Source of the DNA: Alteromonas macleodii
Lineage (GTDB): Bacteria; Pseudomonadota; Gammaproteobacteria; Enterobacterales; Alteromonadaceae
Assembly: GCF_903772925.1 (NCBI RefSeq)
Contig: NZ_LR812090.1
Location: 4,167,802-4,231,801, forward strand
Direction of reading: 5' to 3'
Length of the DNA: 64,000 nt
Part shown: one piece after another, positions 25,957 through 34,982 of the stretch
Position numbering within the stretch: position 1 is the first letter of the stretch
Layout: each line of letters opens with the position of its first letter
Notes under the pieces: model-generated
The model's database searches: none
The model's input: only the letters and a program-made list of their open reading frames with translations
What the model was told of the DNA's origin: nothing
Program-made: the position numbers and the translations under genes

Positions 25957-26943
25957 TTATTTGGGCTCAATCTCTTTGACGTGACGTTGCACTGAGATAA
26001 GGGAACCGAGCAAGCCTAATAGTACTGAAAGCCCTAGCATGGTTAGCAACGCTGAACCGGTCAGCCCAGTAATATTAAAATCTTTCTGATACATGGCAGC
26101 AAATGTGGTTATGCTGCTATCCATCCACCACAAAATAATAATTACGGCAAACCACGCCATTAATCCGCCTAGTAAGCCATACCAAAAACCCGTGTATAAA
26201 AAAGGGCGGTGAATAAACGCATCGGTAGCTCCCACCAGCTTCATTACTACAATTTCATCGTATTTGTTGAGTATGTTCAGTCGGATAGTGTTACCAATAA
26301 TGAGCACCACAGCGATAAACAAGAGCAACCCAATTAAAGTAACTAAGTCTCTTGCGATATCAATAACTGCGTACAAGCGCTCTAACCACTCAATATCGAG
26401 CTTGCCAATGTCTACTTCTCGCTGCTGGCGCAGCTTGTCTAACAGCGCTTTAGCAGCAGTAGGTGATGCATGTTTTTCACCAGGCGTAACCAGTACAACA
26501 TCCGGCAGCGGATTTTTCTCCAGATACGCGATAGCATCGCCTAACCCAGATAAGTGCTGAAATTCCTTAAGTGCGTCATCGGCAGGAATGTAAACCACAC
26601 TGTCTATTTCCGACCAGGTATTCAGTCTGGCGACTAGCTGTTGTGAGCTTGCAGCATTGATATTAGGCTTTAGAAAAAGAGAAATTTCTGATGCCTGGTC
26701 CCAGCCCGCGGTAATTTTCTCAGTGTTTTTTACCATGATATAAAGGGTGCTTGGCAAGGTTATGCTCAAACCCAGTACGCCAATTGTCATTAACGAGGCT
26801 AAGGGCTGTCGCCAAAGCTCACCAAGGCTAGACAAGGCTTGTCGCACATGGCTAACAAAGAACATGACGATAGTTTGTACCATGCCCACTTTTGCTGCAG
26901 ATGCGCCTTGGGCGCGACCTTTAAATAAAATACTCAAGACCAC
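25957..26943 (-). CDS. ftsX: cell division ABC permease-like protein FtsX
   Basis: Membrane partner of FtsE in the divisome; in E. coli it controls periplasmic amidases through EnvC. It has four predicted helices, a large periplasmic loop between the first two (~85-195), and the FtsX domain (LVTLIGLLLFIAVVLIIGN ... LVGATDAFIHRPFLYTG). The start GTG at 26943 has GAAGGAGA upstream and overlaps the ftsE end by 10 bases. 328 residues is in the normal range. Confidence 0.95.
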   Translation of the reverse strand: MVLSILFKGRAQGASAAKVGMVQTIVMFFVSHVRQALSSLGELWRQPLASLMTIGVLGLSITLPSTLYIMVKNTEKITAGWDQASEISLFLKPNINAASSQQLVARLNTWSEIDSVVYIPADDALKEFQHLSGLGDAIAYLEKNPLPDVVLVTPGEKHASPTAAKALLDKLRQQREVDIGKLDIEWLERLYAVIDIARDLVTLIGLLLFIAVVLIIGNTIRLNILNKYDEIVVMKLVGATDAFIHRPFLYTGFWYGLLGGLMAWFAVIIILWWMDSSITTFAAMYQKDFNITGLTGSALLTMLGLSVLLGLLGSLISVQRHVKEIEPK

Positions 26944-27647
26944 TCTCCTTCGCCATTACCTGAACCTGTGCCACCCATATCGTCGGTTAGGCCATCAGTA
27001 ATCATTTGCCCGTTTTTAAGAGTGAGCGTGCGATAGCGCATACGAGCAATTAACCCTAAGTCGTGAGTCGCAATCAGCACGGATACTCCCGCTTGGTTAA
27101 AATCTTCGAACAAGCGGATAATTTCCATTGAAAGTTTAGGGTCGAGGTTACCGGTTGGCTCATCGGCTAGCAGTAAAGGAGGTTTATTTACCACTGCTCG
27201 CGCGATACCCACCCGTTGTTGCTCACCTCCAGATAACGTAATGGGCAAGCAGCGGGCTTTGTCTCTAAGCCCTACCATTTCGAGGGCGGCATCTACACGT
27301 TTGCGAATTTCTTTGTGCGTATACCCTTCAATTACTAGCGGCAAAGCGACGTTGTCAAAAACTGATTTATCCATTAACAGCTGATGACTTTGAAAGATCA
27401 TACCAATATCGCGGCGAATGTAGGCAATATCTCGACGGGTAATGGTGTTAAGGTCGTGACCATTAATAAGAACGCGCCCTACTGTAGGGCGCTCCATTAG
27501 GCTGATAAGTTTAAGTAGTGTACTTTTTCCTGCACCCGAGTGCCCTGTTAAAAAGGCCATTTCACCCGGGGCAATATGAAAATTCACCTTACTAAGCGCA
27601 CGTTGCCCGCCTGGATAGGTTTTGCTTACCTGCTCAAACTTTATCAT
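26934..27647 (-). CDS. ftsE: cell division ATP-binding protein FtsE
   Basis: The ATPase of the FtsEX complex. It shows Walker A GHSGAGKST, Q-loop MIFQSHQLL, signature LSGGEQQRVGIARA and Walker B LLLADEPTGNLD. At 237 residues it has ~15 residues more than E. coli, as a Gly-rich tail (DDMGGTGSGNGEGEWS). Lies 26 bases after ftsY and overlaps ftsX, forming the conserved ftsYEX operon. Confidence 0.97.
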   Translation of the reverse strand: MIKFEQVSKTYPGGQRALSKVNFHIAPGEMAFLTGHSGAGKSTLLKLISLMERPTVGRVLINGHDLNTITRRDIAYIRRDIGMIFQSHQLLMDKSVFDNVALPLVIEGYTHKEIRKRVDAALEMVGLRDKARCLPITLSGGEQQRVGIARAVVNKPPLLLADEPTGNLDPKLSMEIIRLFEDFNQAGVSVLIATHDLGLIARMRYRTLTLKNGQMITDGLTDDMGGTGSGNGEGEWS

Positions 27648-27673
27648 TATTTTTCCCTACCGCTTTGCTGGTT

Positions 27674-29299
27674 TTAGCTTTCAGGTGTGTCCATTTCGCT
27701 AAACAAGGCGTCAATAAATTCTTGGCCGTCGAACTGGCGTAAATCGTCGATACTTTCGCCAACACCTATATACCTTATAGGAATTTTAAACTTATCGGCA
27801 ATAGAGAATATAACACCGCCTTTTGCTGTACCGTCTAATTTGGTAAGGGTGATACCCGTTAAGCCCACGGCTTCGTTAAACAACTTAGCTTGGCTAATAG
27901 CGTTTTGCCCGGTACCAGCGTCTAATGTAAGCATCACTTCGTGAGGCGCATTGGGGTTGATCTTCTTCATAACGCGAACCACTTTCTTTAGCTCTTCCAT
28001 CAAGTTGTTCTTGTTCTGCAAACGCCCTGCGGTGTCAGCAATAAGAATATCAGTGCCGCGCGATTTGGCCGCTTCTAGAGCATCATAAAGTACCGATGCA
28101 CTGTCAGCACCAGTATGTTGCGCGATAACGGGAATGTCGTTGCGCTCGCCCCATACTTGAAGCTGTTCAACGGCAGCAGCTCTAAAAGTATCACCGGCGG
28201 CAAGCATTACTTTCTTACCTTCTTGCTGAAACTGCTTAGCAAGTTTACCAATAGTGGTGGTTTTACCAACACCGTTAACACCTACCATCAAAATAACAAA
28301 TGGGCCTTCACTTGAATCGTGCGCTTTCATAACCTTCGAAAGCGGCTGGTTAACTTCAGACAGCATACCCGACATTTGTTGCTTCATGATTTCCAGTAAA
28401 GCTTCCGCGTCTTTCAAATCTTTACGAGAAGCACTGTCAGTCAAATGGTCAATAATTTTCTGTGTGGTATCCATACCTACGTCAGCTACTAAAAGCTGCG
28501 TTTCAAGATCTTCGTACAGCTCGTCGTCAATGGTTTTGCCTTTAAATAGGCTAACGATACCGCTGCCTAAATTCTCTTTTGTGCGAGATAGGCTGGCTTT
28601 TAAGCGTGCAAATAGCGACTTTTTCTCTTTCGGCTTTTCTTCCGCTTGAGCTTTAGCCTGTGCTTCGGCTTCTGCCTTTGCGCGAGCCTCCTCTTCCGCT
28701 TGGGCTTTAGCCTGTGCTTCAGCTTCTGCCTTTAAGCGAGCCTCTTCTTCCGCTTGGGCTTTAGCCTGAGCTTCGGCTTCCGCCTTTGCGCGAGCCTCTT
28801 CTTCGGCTTGCGCTTTAGCCTGTGCTTCGGCTTCCGCCTTTGCGCGAGCTTCTTCTTCCGCTTGGGCTTTCGCCTGTGCTTCGGCTTCTGCTTTTAAGCG
28901 AGCTTCTTCTTCCGCTTGCGCTTTAGCCTGTGCTTCAGCTTCTGCCTTTGCGCGGGCCTCTTCTTCCGCTTTAGCCTTCGCCTGTGCTTCAGCTTCTGCC
29001 TTTGCGCGAGCTTCTTCTTCCGCTTGGGCTTTCGCCTGTGCTTCAGCTTCTGCCTTTACGCGAGCCTCTTCTTCCGCTTGCGCTTTCGCCTGTGCTTCAG
29101 CTTCCGCCTTTGCGCGAGCTTCTTCTTCCGCTTTAGCCTTCGCCTGTGCTTCAGCTTCTGCCTTTGCGCGAGCCTCTTCTTCCGCTTGCGCTTTAGCCTG
29201 TGCTTCGGCTTCTGCCTTTAAGCGAGCTTCTTCTTCCGCTTGGGCTTTTTGTTTCTCTGCTTTCTTGTTCTTACTGAACCAGCCAAAAAGTTTCGACAT
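27674..29299 (-). CDS. ftsY: signal recognition particle receptor FtsY with long A-domain repeat
   Basis: The SRP receptor GTPase that docks ribosomes making membrane proteins. The NG domain occupies ~residues 230-541: GVNGVGKTTTIGKLA (G1), DTFRAAAVEQLQVW, DTAGRLQNK, and TKLDGTAKGGVIFS. The N-terminal acidic A domain, variable in length in the family, is here built of eleven 18-residue repeats (unit AQAEEEARxKAEAEAQAK), residues 19-216, likely one long charged helix. 541 residues against ~497 in E. coli. First gene of ftsYEX. Confidence 0.97.
   Translation of the reverse strand: MSKLFGWFSKNKKAEKQKAQAEEEARLKAEAEAQAKAQAEEEARAKAEAEAQAKAKAEEEARAKAEAEAQAKAQAEEEARVKAEAEAQAKAQAEEEARAKAEAEAQAKAKAEEEARAKAEAEAQAKAQAEEEARLKAEAEAQAKAQAEEEARAKAEAEAQAKAQAEEEARAKAEAEAQAKAQAEEEARLKAEAEAQAKAQAEEEARAKAEAEAQAKAQAEEKPKEKKSLFARLKASLSRTKENLGSGIVSLFKGKTIDDELYEDLETQLLVADVGMDTTQKIIDHLTDSASRKDLKDAEALLEIMKQQMSGMLSEVNQPLSKVMKAHDSSEGPFVILMVGVNGVGKTTTIGKLAKQFQQEGKKVMLAAGDTFRAAAVEQLQVWGERNDIPVIAQHTGADSASVLYDALEAAKSRGTDILIADTAGRLQNKNNLMEELKKVVRVMKKINPNAPHEVMLTLDAGTGQNAISQAKLFNEAVGLTGITLTKLDGTAKGGVIFSIADKFKIPIRYIGVGESIDDLRQFDGQEFIDALFSEMDTPES
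28652..29245 (-). repeat. eleven 54-bp repeats in ftsY
   Basis: Eleven in-frame units of 54 bases encode 18 residues each. Units differ mainly at one codon (Leu/Ala/Val after EEEAR) and at a Gln/Lys in AQAEEE versus AKAEEE. Nucleotide differences are mostly synonymous C/T changes. The array is prone to copy-number change. Confidence 0.95.
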
Positions 29300-29353
29300 C
29301 GTTAGGACAAATCCTTATAAATTCTTAGCAATTTCGGCTACACTTGCCGCCTA

Positions 29354-30052
29354 ATGTATGAACGCATGATACCATTGTCGGCCACTATGAAGCGAGTTTC
29401 TCGCCCCACTCGGGCACCATCTTCTGCAAAAAAACCTCATTCACCAAAAAATGGTAGAGCCCACCGTGCAAATAGCACTGGGCAGATACGTATTATTGGT
29501 GGTCAATGGCGCGGTAGGAAGCTACCTGTATTAAACGCAGAAGGGTTAAGGCCTACTACCGACAGAAATAAAGAGACCTTATTTAACTGGCTAATGCCTT
29601 ATGTTAACGACGCACGCTGTCTAGATGTATTTGCGGGCTCGGGTGGACTGGGTTTAGAAGCATTATCGCGCTATGCGGCACATTGCGATTTTATTGAATT
29701 AGATAATCAGGCTGTGTCACAGCTAGAAAGTAACCTTTCTTTACTTAAAGTAAATGAGGTTGCATCAGCCAACGTCTACCAAGGTAATGCGCTAAACATA
29801 TTGAAGGGGCTAAACGCTTCAACGCCTACCGAATTACCTTACGATGTAGTATTTGTTGACCCGCCGTTCGGCAAAGATTTGGTAGCACCTGCGCTTATAT
29901 CGCTTGCAGAGAATAACCTAGTGCAAAGCGGCAGTGTAGTTTACTTAGAGCATGAGAGTGCACTCACAACACCTTCTTTACCTACCCACTGGCAAGTTAT
30001 TAAAGAAAAACACACCAGCGCACTGCGCTACATGTTAATAGAAGTGAGCTAA
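29354..30052 (+). CDS. rsmD: 16S rRNA (guanine-966-N2)-methyltransferase
   Basis: Methylates G966 of 16S rRNA with SAM. Motif I LDVFAGSGGLGLEALSRYA, the RsmD start IRIIGGQWRGRKLPVLN and GLRPTTDRNKETLFNWL, and catalytic VDPPFGKD (DPPF, motif IV) are present. About 40 basic residues precede the domain; the start could be ATG 29354 or the later ATG at 29387. It is divergent from ftsY with 54 bases between, the order known from E. coli. Confidence 0.95.
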   Translation: MYERMIPLSATMKRVSRPTRAPSSAKKPHSPKNGRAHRANSTGQIRIIGGQWRGRKLPVLNAEGLRPTTDRNKETLFNWLMPYVNDARCLDVFAGSGGLGLEALSRYAAHCDFIELDNQAVSQLESNLSLLKVNEVASANVYQGNALNILKGLNASTPTELPYDVVFVDPPFGKDLVAPALISLAENNLVQSGSVVYLEHESALTTPSLPTHWQVIKEKHTSALRYMLIEVS

Positions 30053-30120
30053 CTAAAACGTACGTGCGCTTAGCGTAGCGCAAAGCCGTGAACCTACCTA
30101 GAGTGCACGGCCTAGCTACT

Positions 30121-30699
30121 TTAAAGTTCAAGACCTATATTTGAGATACCCGCTTCCAGCGCGAGAGCTTTCATTTCGTCTGCTGCCTTTGCAGGGTACT
30201 TAGCCTGCTCAACGTAATCGAGCAGTTCGTTTTGTACCTCTACTTCAAATTCCATAAGTGGATGAGCTTTCACGGTCTCATCATCAGCTTCTTCGCTTTC
30301 TAATAAATAAGCTTCAACGCTACCTTGAGATAGTTTGCTGATTACCACAGCACCTTGGGGGTCGTCACCGGCTATTAGATTAAGTAGGCCAGCTAATCCG
30401 ATAGCTGCATCAATAGCAGGGTACACGCCATAGTTATCGTGTTCGCTGGTATCCGGGGTGGCAACTTCCACTTTTTCAAGCTGCACTGCGATATTAAATT
30501 TACTTTTAGGAGACTTAAGTGTTTCCCAGACCAAGTTTAAGCAGTTGCGTAAGGCATTCGCATCACCACTTTCTGTCAGCTCACAAAAAAGCGTGTAGTT
30601 AGGCAGCATACGCTCCAGTAACGCAGCGCCGAATGCAACGGATTTCCAGCCTTCCAAGGCGCGAACACGCCCAAAGGTATTAAGTTTTTGCTTTGCCAT
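30121..30699 (-). CDS. yjaG: YjaG-family protein (DUF416)
   Basis: A 192-residue soluble protein of the DUF416/YjaG family, function unknown. Family features: RVRALEGWKSVAFGAALLERMLPNY at the N-terminus and a central segment DNYGVYPAIDAAIGLAGLLNLI. Its ATG abuts the stop of yhgN (TAA then ATG), so both are one operon with tight translational coupling. Confidence 0.9.
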   Translation of the reverse strand: MAKQKLNTFGRVRALEGWKSVAFGAALLERMLPNYTLFCELTESGDANALRNCLNLVWETLKSPKSKFNIAVQLEKVEVATPDTSEHDNYGVYPAIDAAIGLAGLLNLIAGDDPQGAVVISKLSQGSVEAYLLESEEADDETVKAHPLMEFEVEVQNELLDYVEQAKYPAKAADEMKALALEAGISNIGLEL

Positions 30700-31302
30700 T
30701 TAAAGGGCTCCAGTGGCATGCATGAAATATTTGGTAACGCCATCTAACAACATTTGGATAGCGATCATAACGAGGATCATACCCATTAATCGCTCCATCG
30801 CAACTAGGCCGCGCTCCCCTAAAATTTTATGAAACACGTTTGAAAATAATAAGATGACGGCGCTAATCGACCAGGAAGCAGCAAGCGCTAGTGACCAATC
30901 CACCATTCTATCCGGTGCTTGATTAGCAAGGAGTATTAACGCCGCTAAGGTTGAGGGGCCTGCGATCATAGGGATAGCAAGAGGCACCAAGAAAGGCTCT
31001 TCACCCACTGCAAGTCCACTTGGATTGCCGGACGACGGAAATATCATCTTAAGCGCGATAAGAAATAGAATGATACCACCGGCAATACTTACAGTTTCTT
31101 GCTCTACATTCAAAAAGTTAAGAACCGACTGACCGCTGAACAGAAATAAGAATAAAATACCAAGCGCAAACAATAGTTCTCGTATAAGAATAAATTGACG
31201 TCTTTTAGGCTCAATGGATTTAAGCACCGACATAAAAACCGGCAGATTACCGAGCGGATCCATGATCAAGAAAAGCATGACGGCAGCGGACCAGGTATCC
31301 AT
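30700..31302 (-). CDS. yhgN: MarC-family integral membrane protein (YhgN type)
   Basis: A 200-residue protein with about six membrane helices (LFLIMDPLGNLPVFMSVL first; PLAIPMIAGPSTLAALILLA in the middle). MarC proteins were thought to be linked to antibiotic resistance but their substrate is unknown. It is followed without gap by yjaG; the promoter must lie in the 496-base region to the right. Confidence 0.9.
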   Translation of the reverse strand: MDTWSAAVMLFLIMDPLGNLPVFMSVLKSIEPKRRQFILIRELLFALGILFLFLFSGQSVLNFLNVEQETVSIAGGIILFLIALKMIFPSSGNPSGLAVGEEPFLVPLAIPMIAGPSTLAALILLANQAPDRMVDWSLALAASWSISAVILLFSNVFHKILGERGLVAMERLMGMILVMIAIQMLLDGVTKYFMHATGAL

Positions 31303-31798
31303 TTTTTATTGTCTCCGATTGAGAGCGTAAGCCCAATTTAAGCGTGAATCGTAAAGTATAACTCAATATTCATGCAGATAGATGGTTATGGCGCGCAATG
31401 GTAAACCAAGCAGAGTGAGTAAAAAACACCTTTTAACACTCGACTGCTGCTCTTTATATCTATCTAACTCCGATTTTTAAGCAAAAAGCGCGTGCCCATC
31501 ATTAGCGATCATTAAAAGAATCGGTAAAAAAGACTCGAAAAATAACAAAAATGGGCTTAACTAAAACAATAGGAAGCAGTATGCAACAGGCGTAGCAACG
31601 ATAACCTTATCTAGCCTTTGGTTTATGCAATGCGTAAATAGGCACGCTCACCATAGCTGGATGTTTAGTATTTTATTCGCCTTTTAGGTAATGTCTTGTA
31701 CAAAGCGCTTCTGATGTAATGACAAGATCACACAGCCTTGACCGAAGTAGAGGCTTGGTTAAAACCTAACAAAAACAACCACAATAGGAAAAATTGTA
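31303..31798. other. intergenic region between divergent yhgN and HTH gene
   Basis: 496 bases with no supported gene. It is AT-rich near 31480-31620. Promoters for both flanking genes must lie here; I see none that is unambiguous. Confidence 0.5.
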
Positions 31799-31981
31799 AT
31801 GAGTTTGATGACGGTAAAAGAAGTGGCGGCATTTCTGGGTGTGCAAGAAGTACGCGTAGAGCGTCTAGAGCGCGAAAGCCTTTTAGTATCAAAAGACAAA
31901 GATACCGACGGTAACCCACTTTTTGATAGCGGTGACGTTGAGCGTTATAAGAAACTAGCTGAACGCTTGGGCGGGATCTAG
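31799..31981 (+). CDS. small MerR/excisionase-like helix-turn-helix protein
   Basis: A 60-residue protein that is just a winged-helix-like DNA-binding domain: MTVKEVAAFLGVQEVRVERLERESLL, then a wing-like turn KDTDGNPLFDSGDVERYKKLA. This pattern is typical of excisionase/AlpA or MerR headpieces. It has no phage gene beside it; its neighbours are core genes, and a terminator follows 10 bases after the stop, so it is a self-standing unit. Function unknown. Confidence 0.75.
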   Translation: MSLMTVKEVAAFLGVQEVRVERLERESLLVSKDKDTDGNPLFDSGDVERYKKLAERLGGI

Positions 31982-31990
31982 TTAACGAAA

Positions 31991-32026
31991 AGGGGCGACA
32001 CTCTGTGAAGCCCCCTCTGTTTTTTA
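31991..32026. terminator. terminator between HTH gene and pepB
   Basis: AGGGGC (31991-31996) pairs with GCCCCCT (32010-32016), followed by a T-run at 32020-32025. It lies between convergent genes and overlaps the very end of the pepB unit. Confidence 0.6.
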
Positions 32027-32027
32027 T

Positions 32028-33311
32028 TTATGCAGTGAAATCTTTCAGCATTCTGGCAATTGAACGAATGCCTTTTGCTGTTGCACCTACTGGCATTTCA
32101 GCGGTTGCACCACCGTGATAGGCCGCAGCCAAATCTAAATGCACCCAGCCTTCTGCTTTAACAAAGCGCGATAAGAAGCCAGCAGCGTTTGACGCACCGC
32201 CACCACCGCCACCTTTCATCGGGCGGCTGTTCGCCGTGTCAGCAAACGCTGAAGGGCAACGGTCTGCGTGAAAGTCTTCAAGGGGTAATGGCCAAAAGCG
32301 TTCATTCTCTGCTTTTGCGGCTTTAAGCATTTGATCGCGTGCATTATCATCTAGCGAGAATACACCATGATAATCAGAGCCCAAGGCAACCATTGCCGCA
32401 CCCGTTAACGTTGCTGCGTCGATAATAAGCGGTGCGCCAGTTTCCGTTGCGGCCATCAAACCATCAGCCAGTACTAAACGCCCTTCTGCATCAGTGTTAA
32501 CAACTTCAACGGTTACCCCATTTTTGTAGGTAAGTACATCGCCCAGTTTATAAGCGTGACCACTTATCAGGTTTTCCGCACAGCACAATATTAGCTGGAT
32601 ACGCTTTTCGCTGCCTTGAGAAATAGATAAGCCTAGCGCGCCAGTTACCGTTGCCGCGCCCCCCATGTCACACTTCATATCTAACATACCTTCGCTAGAT
32701 TTAATGCTGTAACCGCCGCTGTCGAAGGTAATTCCTTTCCCTACTAGCACAGCATCGACCGGGGCATCTTCGTTGCCTGTGGGATTGTAATCAAGGACTA
32801 GCATTGCAGGCGGGCGTTCACTACCACGACCTACGTTATAAATACCTATCCAGCCTTGCTCTTTAAGGTCTTCACCTACTGTCATTGAGTAAGAGACTTT
32901 GTCTCCACCCAGCGATTTAAGCCACTGCGCAGCACGTGTCGCGAGGGTTTCAGGGCTAAGGTCTTCAGGAGTTTCGTTTACCAGCTGACGAGTAAATAAT
33001 AATGCCGCATACTCCTGCTCTAGCGCAGCTTTGTCAGCCGTATCCGCCCATTGGATAGAGGCAGGCTTAAGAGCACGTGTAAAGCTAAGTGCAAAGGCCC
33101 ACTGCTGCTCTTTATGCCAATCACCCTTAAGCGCAACGGCAGGCAACCCTAGACCATCTAACTTTCTCGCTGCTTGCTGAATTAATCGCTCGTTAAGCTT
33201 GTCATCAGGTAGGTGAATAACTGCGCCTGTTTCAGTGAAAGAAAGCTTAGCGCTTTCGCCCCATACAGCTTCAGCACTATTGGTTGAAAGGCTTACGGTA
33301 AATTCTGCCAT
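32028..33311 (-). CDS. pepB: leucyl aminopeptidase, PepB-type (family M17)
   Basis: A two-metal cytosolic aminopeptidase. The C-terminal catalytic domain has GKGITFDSGGYSIKSSEGM, the M17 signature NTDAEGRLVLADGL, and LDMKCDMGGAATVTGA; metal ligands Asp/Glu and Lys are in place. 427 residues equals E. coli PepB. Convergent with the small HTH gene; it stands alone rather than near isc genes as in enterobacteria. Confidence 0.93.
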   Translation of the reverse strand: MAEFTVSLSTNSAEAVWGESAKLSFTETGAVIHLPDDKLNERLIQQAARKLDGLGLPAVALKGDWHKEQQWAFALSFTRALKPASIQWADTADKAALEQEYAALLFTRQLVNETPEDLSPETLATRAAQWLKSLGGDKVSYSMTVGEDLKEQGWIGIYNVGRGSERPPAMLVLDYNPTGNEDAPVDAVLVGKGITFDSGGYSIKSSEGMLDMKCDMGGAATVTGALGLSISQGSEKRIQLILCCAENLISGHAYKLGDVLTYKNGVTVEVVNTDAEGRLVLADGLMAATETGAPLIIDAATLTGAAMVALGSDYHGVFSLDDNARDQMLKAAKAENERFWPLPLEDFHADRCPSAFADTANSRPMKGGGGGGASNAAGFLSRFVKAEGWVHLDLAAAYHGGATAEMPVGATAKGIRSIARMLKDFTA

Positions 33312-33502
33312 CGCGTTTTATTCCTTATACATCGTTATGTTTTCGATAAGCGCTTTTTGCGCTTGCTCAAATCTTTGTTACTCTCTTTTGCCTGCATACC
33401 GCGAACATATTGTGCGTTCCCTATAAACCCTATGCCATAGCACACGAGTACCAGCAGGGAACGTCTCCGCGGTGAACCTAATTTTTATAAAAAAGGCGAT
33501 AC

Positions 33503-34219
33503 ATGAAGTTTTCACCTTCGTTATTACGCGGCACCTTGATTAAAAGGTACAAGCGATTTCTTGCCGACGTTGAGCTAGACGACGGTTCAATCGTTACTGC
33601 TCATTGTCCAAATACTGGCGCAATGACCGGCTGCGCTGAACCGGGATATACGGTTTTTTTAAGTGAGTCGACGAACCCAAAGCGAAAGCTCAAGTATACA
33701 TGGGAACTTGCCCAAACGTTTGATGGTCACTTCATCGGTATTAACACACACAATGCTAATAAGCTGGTGGCAGAAGCACTAGATAACAAGGTGCTAGGTG
33801 AATTTTCCGATATCGGCGGTTGGAAAGCAGAAGTAACACCACCAACTGCCAACAGCCGATTCGACTTCGCGTTAACCAGGGAAAACGCGCAGCGTCATAA
33901 ACTTACAGAATACATGGAAGTAAAATCCGTCACTTTAGCGGAAAATGATAAAGGCTACTTTCCCGATGCGGTAACCCAGCGAGGTGCAAAACACTGCTTG
34001 GAACTGGCTCGCCTAGCGCAAGGCGGTATAAAGACCAGCTTGTTGTTCTGTGTGCAACATACCGCTATTGAAAGTGTTCAAGTTGCAAAGCATATTGATC
34101 CAACTTATGCCGAAAGCGTACAGATTGCCGCTAATGCAGGCGTAACTGTGCTTGCCGCAGACTGTATAATTGATGAACAAAAAATCCTATTAAATCAATC
34201 ACTCCCTGTGATTTTATAA
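33503..34219 (+). CDS. sfsA: SfsA sugar fermentation stimulation protein
   Basis: A nucleic-acid-related protein (OB-like N-terminal domain and nuclease-like C-terminal domain) of uncertain role. Features: LLRGTLIKRYKRFLADVELD, HCPNTGAMTGCAEPG, TPPTANSRFDFAL and MEVKSVTLAENDKGYFPDAV. 238 residues. It begins the conserved sfsA-dksA-gluQ-pcnB-folK-panB-panC order, in the same direction as in E. coli. Confidence 0.95.
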   Translation: MKFSPSLLRGTLIKRYKRFLADVELDDGSIVTAHCPNTGAMTGCAEPGYTVFLSESTNPKRKLKYTWELAQTFDGHFIGINTHNANKLVAEALDNKVLGEFSDIGGWKAEVTPPTANSRFDFALTRENAQRHKLTEYMEVKSVTLAENDKGYFPDAVTQRGAKHCLELARLAQGGIKTSLLFCVQHTAIESVQVAKHIDPTYAESVQIAANAGVTVLAADCIIDEQKILLNQSLPVIL

Positions 34220-34459
34220 AAAATAGGTTGATTTTTTTCATTTCGCCTTCATATTTGCGCCTTGTTTTAGTGGGAGAACGCACTAATGCGTTTGCTGGTA
34301 GCCAGTCGTATAAATGATTAAACATCTGGCAAATGTTAGAAACAACACACCAGCATAATAATTACATAGACACGATCGATTGCCTGAAGCTGTCGAGTCT
34401 GATATAGATATCGGTCCAATCAGGACAAGATGGATGTCGTAGTGTAGGAGATGTGGCAG

Positions 34460-34909
34460 ATGCCAACAGGAAAAGAAACAAAATCCCTAGGACTATTAGC
34501 GCTGGCAGGTTTGCAGCCGTATGAGCCAAAAGCTGACGAAGAGTACATGGGCGAGCCCCAACTTGAGCACTTTCGTCTATTGCTTAAAGCGTGGCGCAAT
34601 CAACTTCGTGAAGAGGTTGACCGTACGGTAACGCACATGAAGGATGAAGCAGCAAACTTCCCTGATCCTGTAGACCGTGCAGCTCAAGAAGAAGAGTTCA
34701 GCCTTGAGTTACGTACACGTGACCGTGAGCGTAAGCTAATAAAGAAAATTGAAAAAACGCTTAAGCGCATTGAAGAAGACGATTTCGGCTTCTGCGATTC
34801 TTGTGGTATCGAAATTGGTATCCGTCGCTTAGAAGCGCGTCCTACAGCTGATTTGTGTATCGACTGTAAGACCATGGCTGAAATCAAAGAAAAACAACTT
34901 CAAGGTTAA
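34460..34909 (+). CDS. dksA: RNA polymerase-binding transcription factor DksA
   Basis: Partner of ppGpp in the stringent response; inserts its coiled coil into the RNA polymerase secondary channel. The coiled-coil tip [17 protein letters not shown] (with the essential Asp residues) and the C4 zinc finger CDSC...CIDC are intact. I chose ATG 34460 ([10 protein letters not shown]) because TAGGAG (34445-34450) is nine bases before it but touches the ATG at 34451. 149 residues, near E. coli's 151. A terminator follows. Confidence 0.97.
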   Translation: MPTGKETKSLGLLALAGLQPYEPKADEEYMGEPQLEHFRLLLKAWRNQLREEVDRTVTHMKDEAANFPDPVDRAAQEEEFSLELRTRDRERKLIKKIEKTLKRIEEDDFGFCDSCGIEIGIRRLEARPTADLCIDCKTMAEIKEKQLQG

Positions 34910-34937
34910 GCTAATAACCGCGTGTATGTTGATATAG

Positions 34938-34968
34938 AAAGCCTCATCCCAAAAAGATGGGGCTTTTT
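34938..34968 (+). terminator. dksA terminator
   Basis: AAAGCCTCATC / GATGGGGCTTTTT forms a hairpin with a T-run, between dksA and gluQ. Confidence 0.8.
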
Positions 34969-34982
34969 GTTAAACCTTAATT

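Noticed and set aside
28916..29221. Plus-strand open frame with Cys/Phe/Leu-rich repeats opposite ftsY
   Set aside because: It is the antisense reading of the FtsY Ala/Glu repeat, open only because of the repeat's codon pattern.
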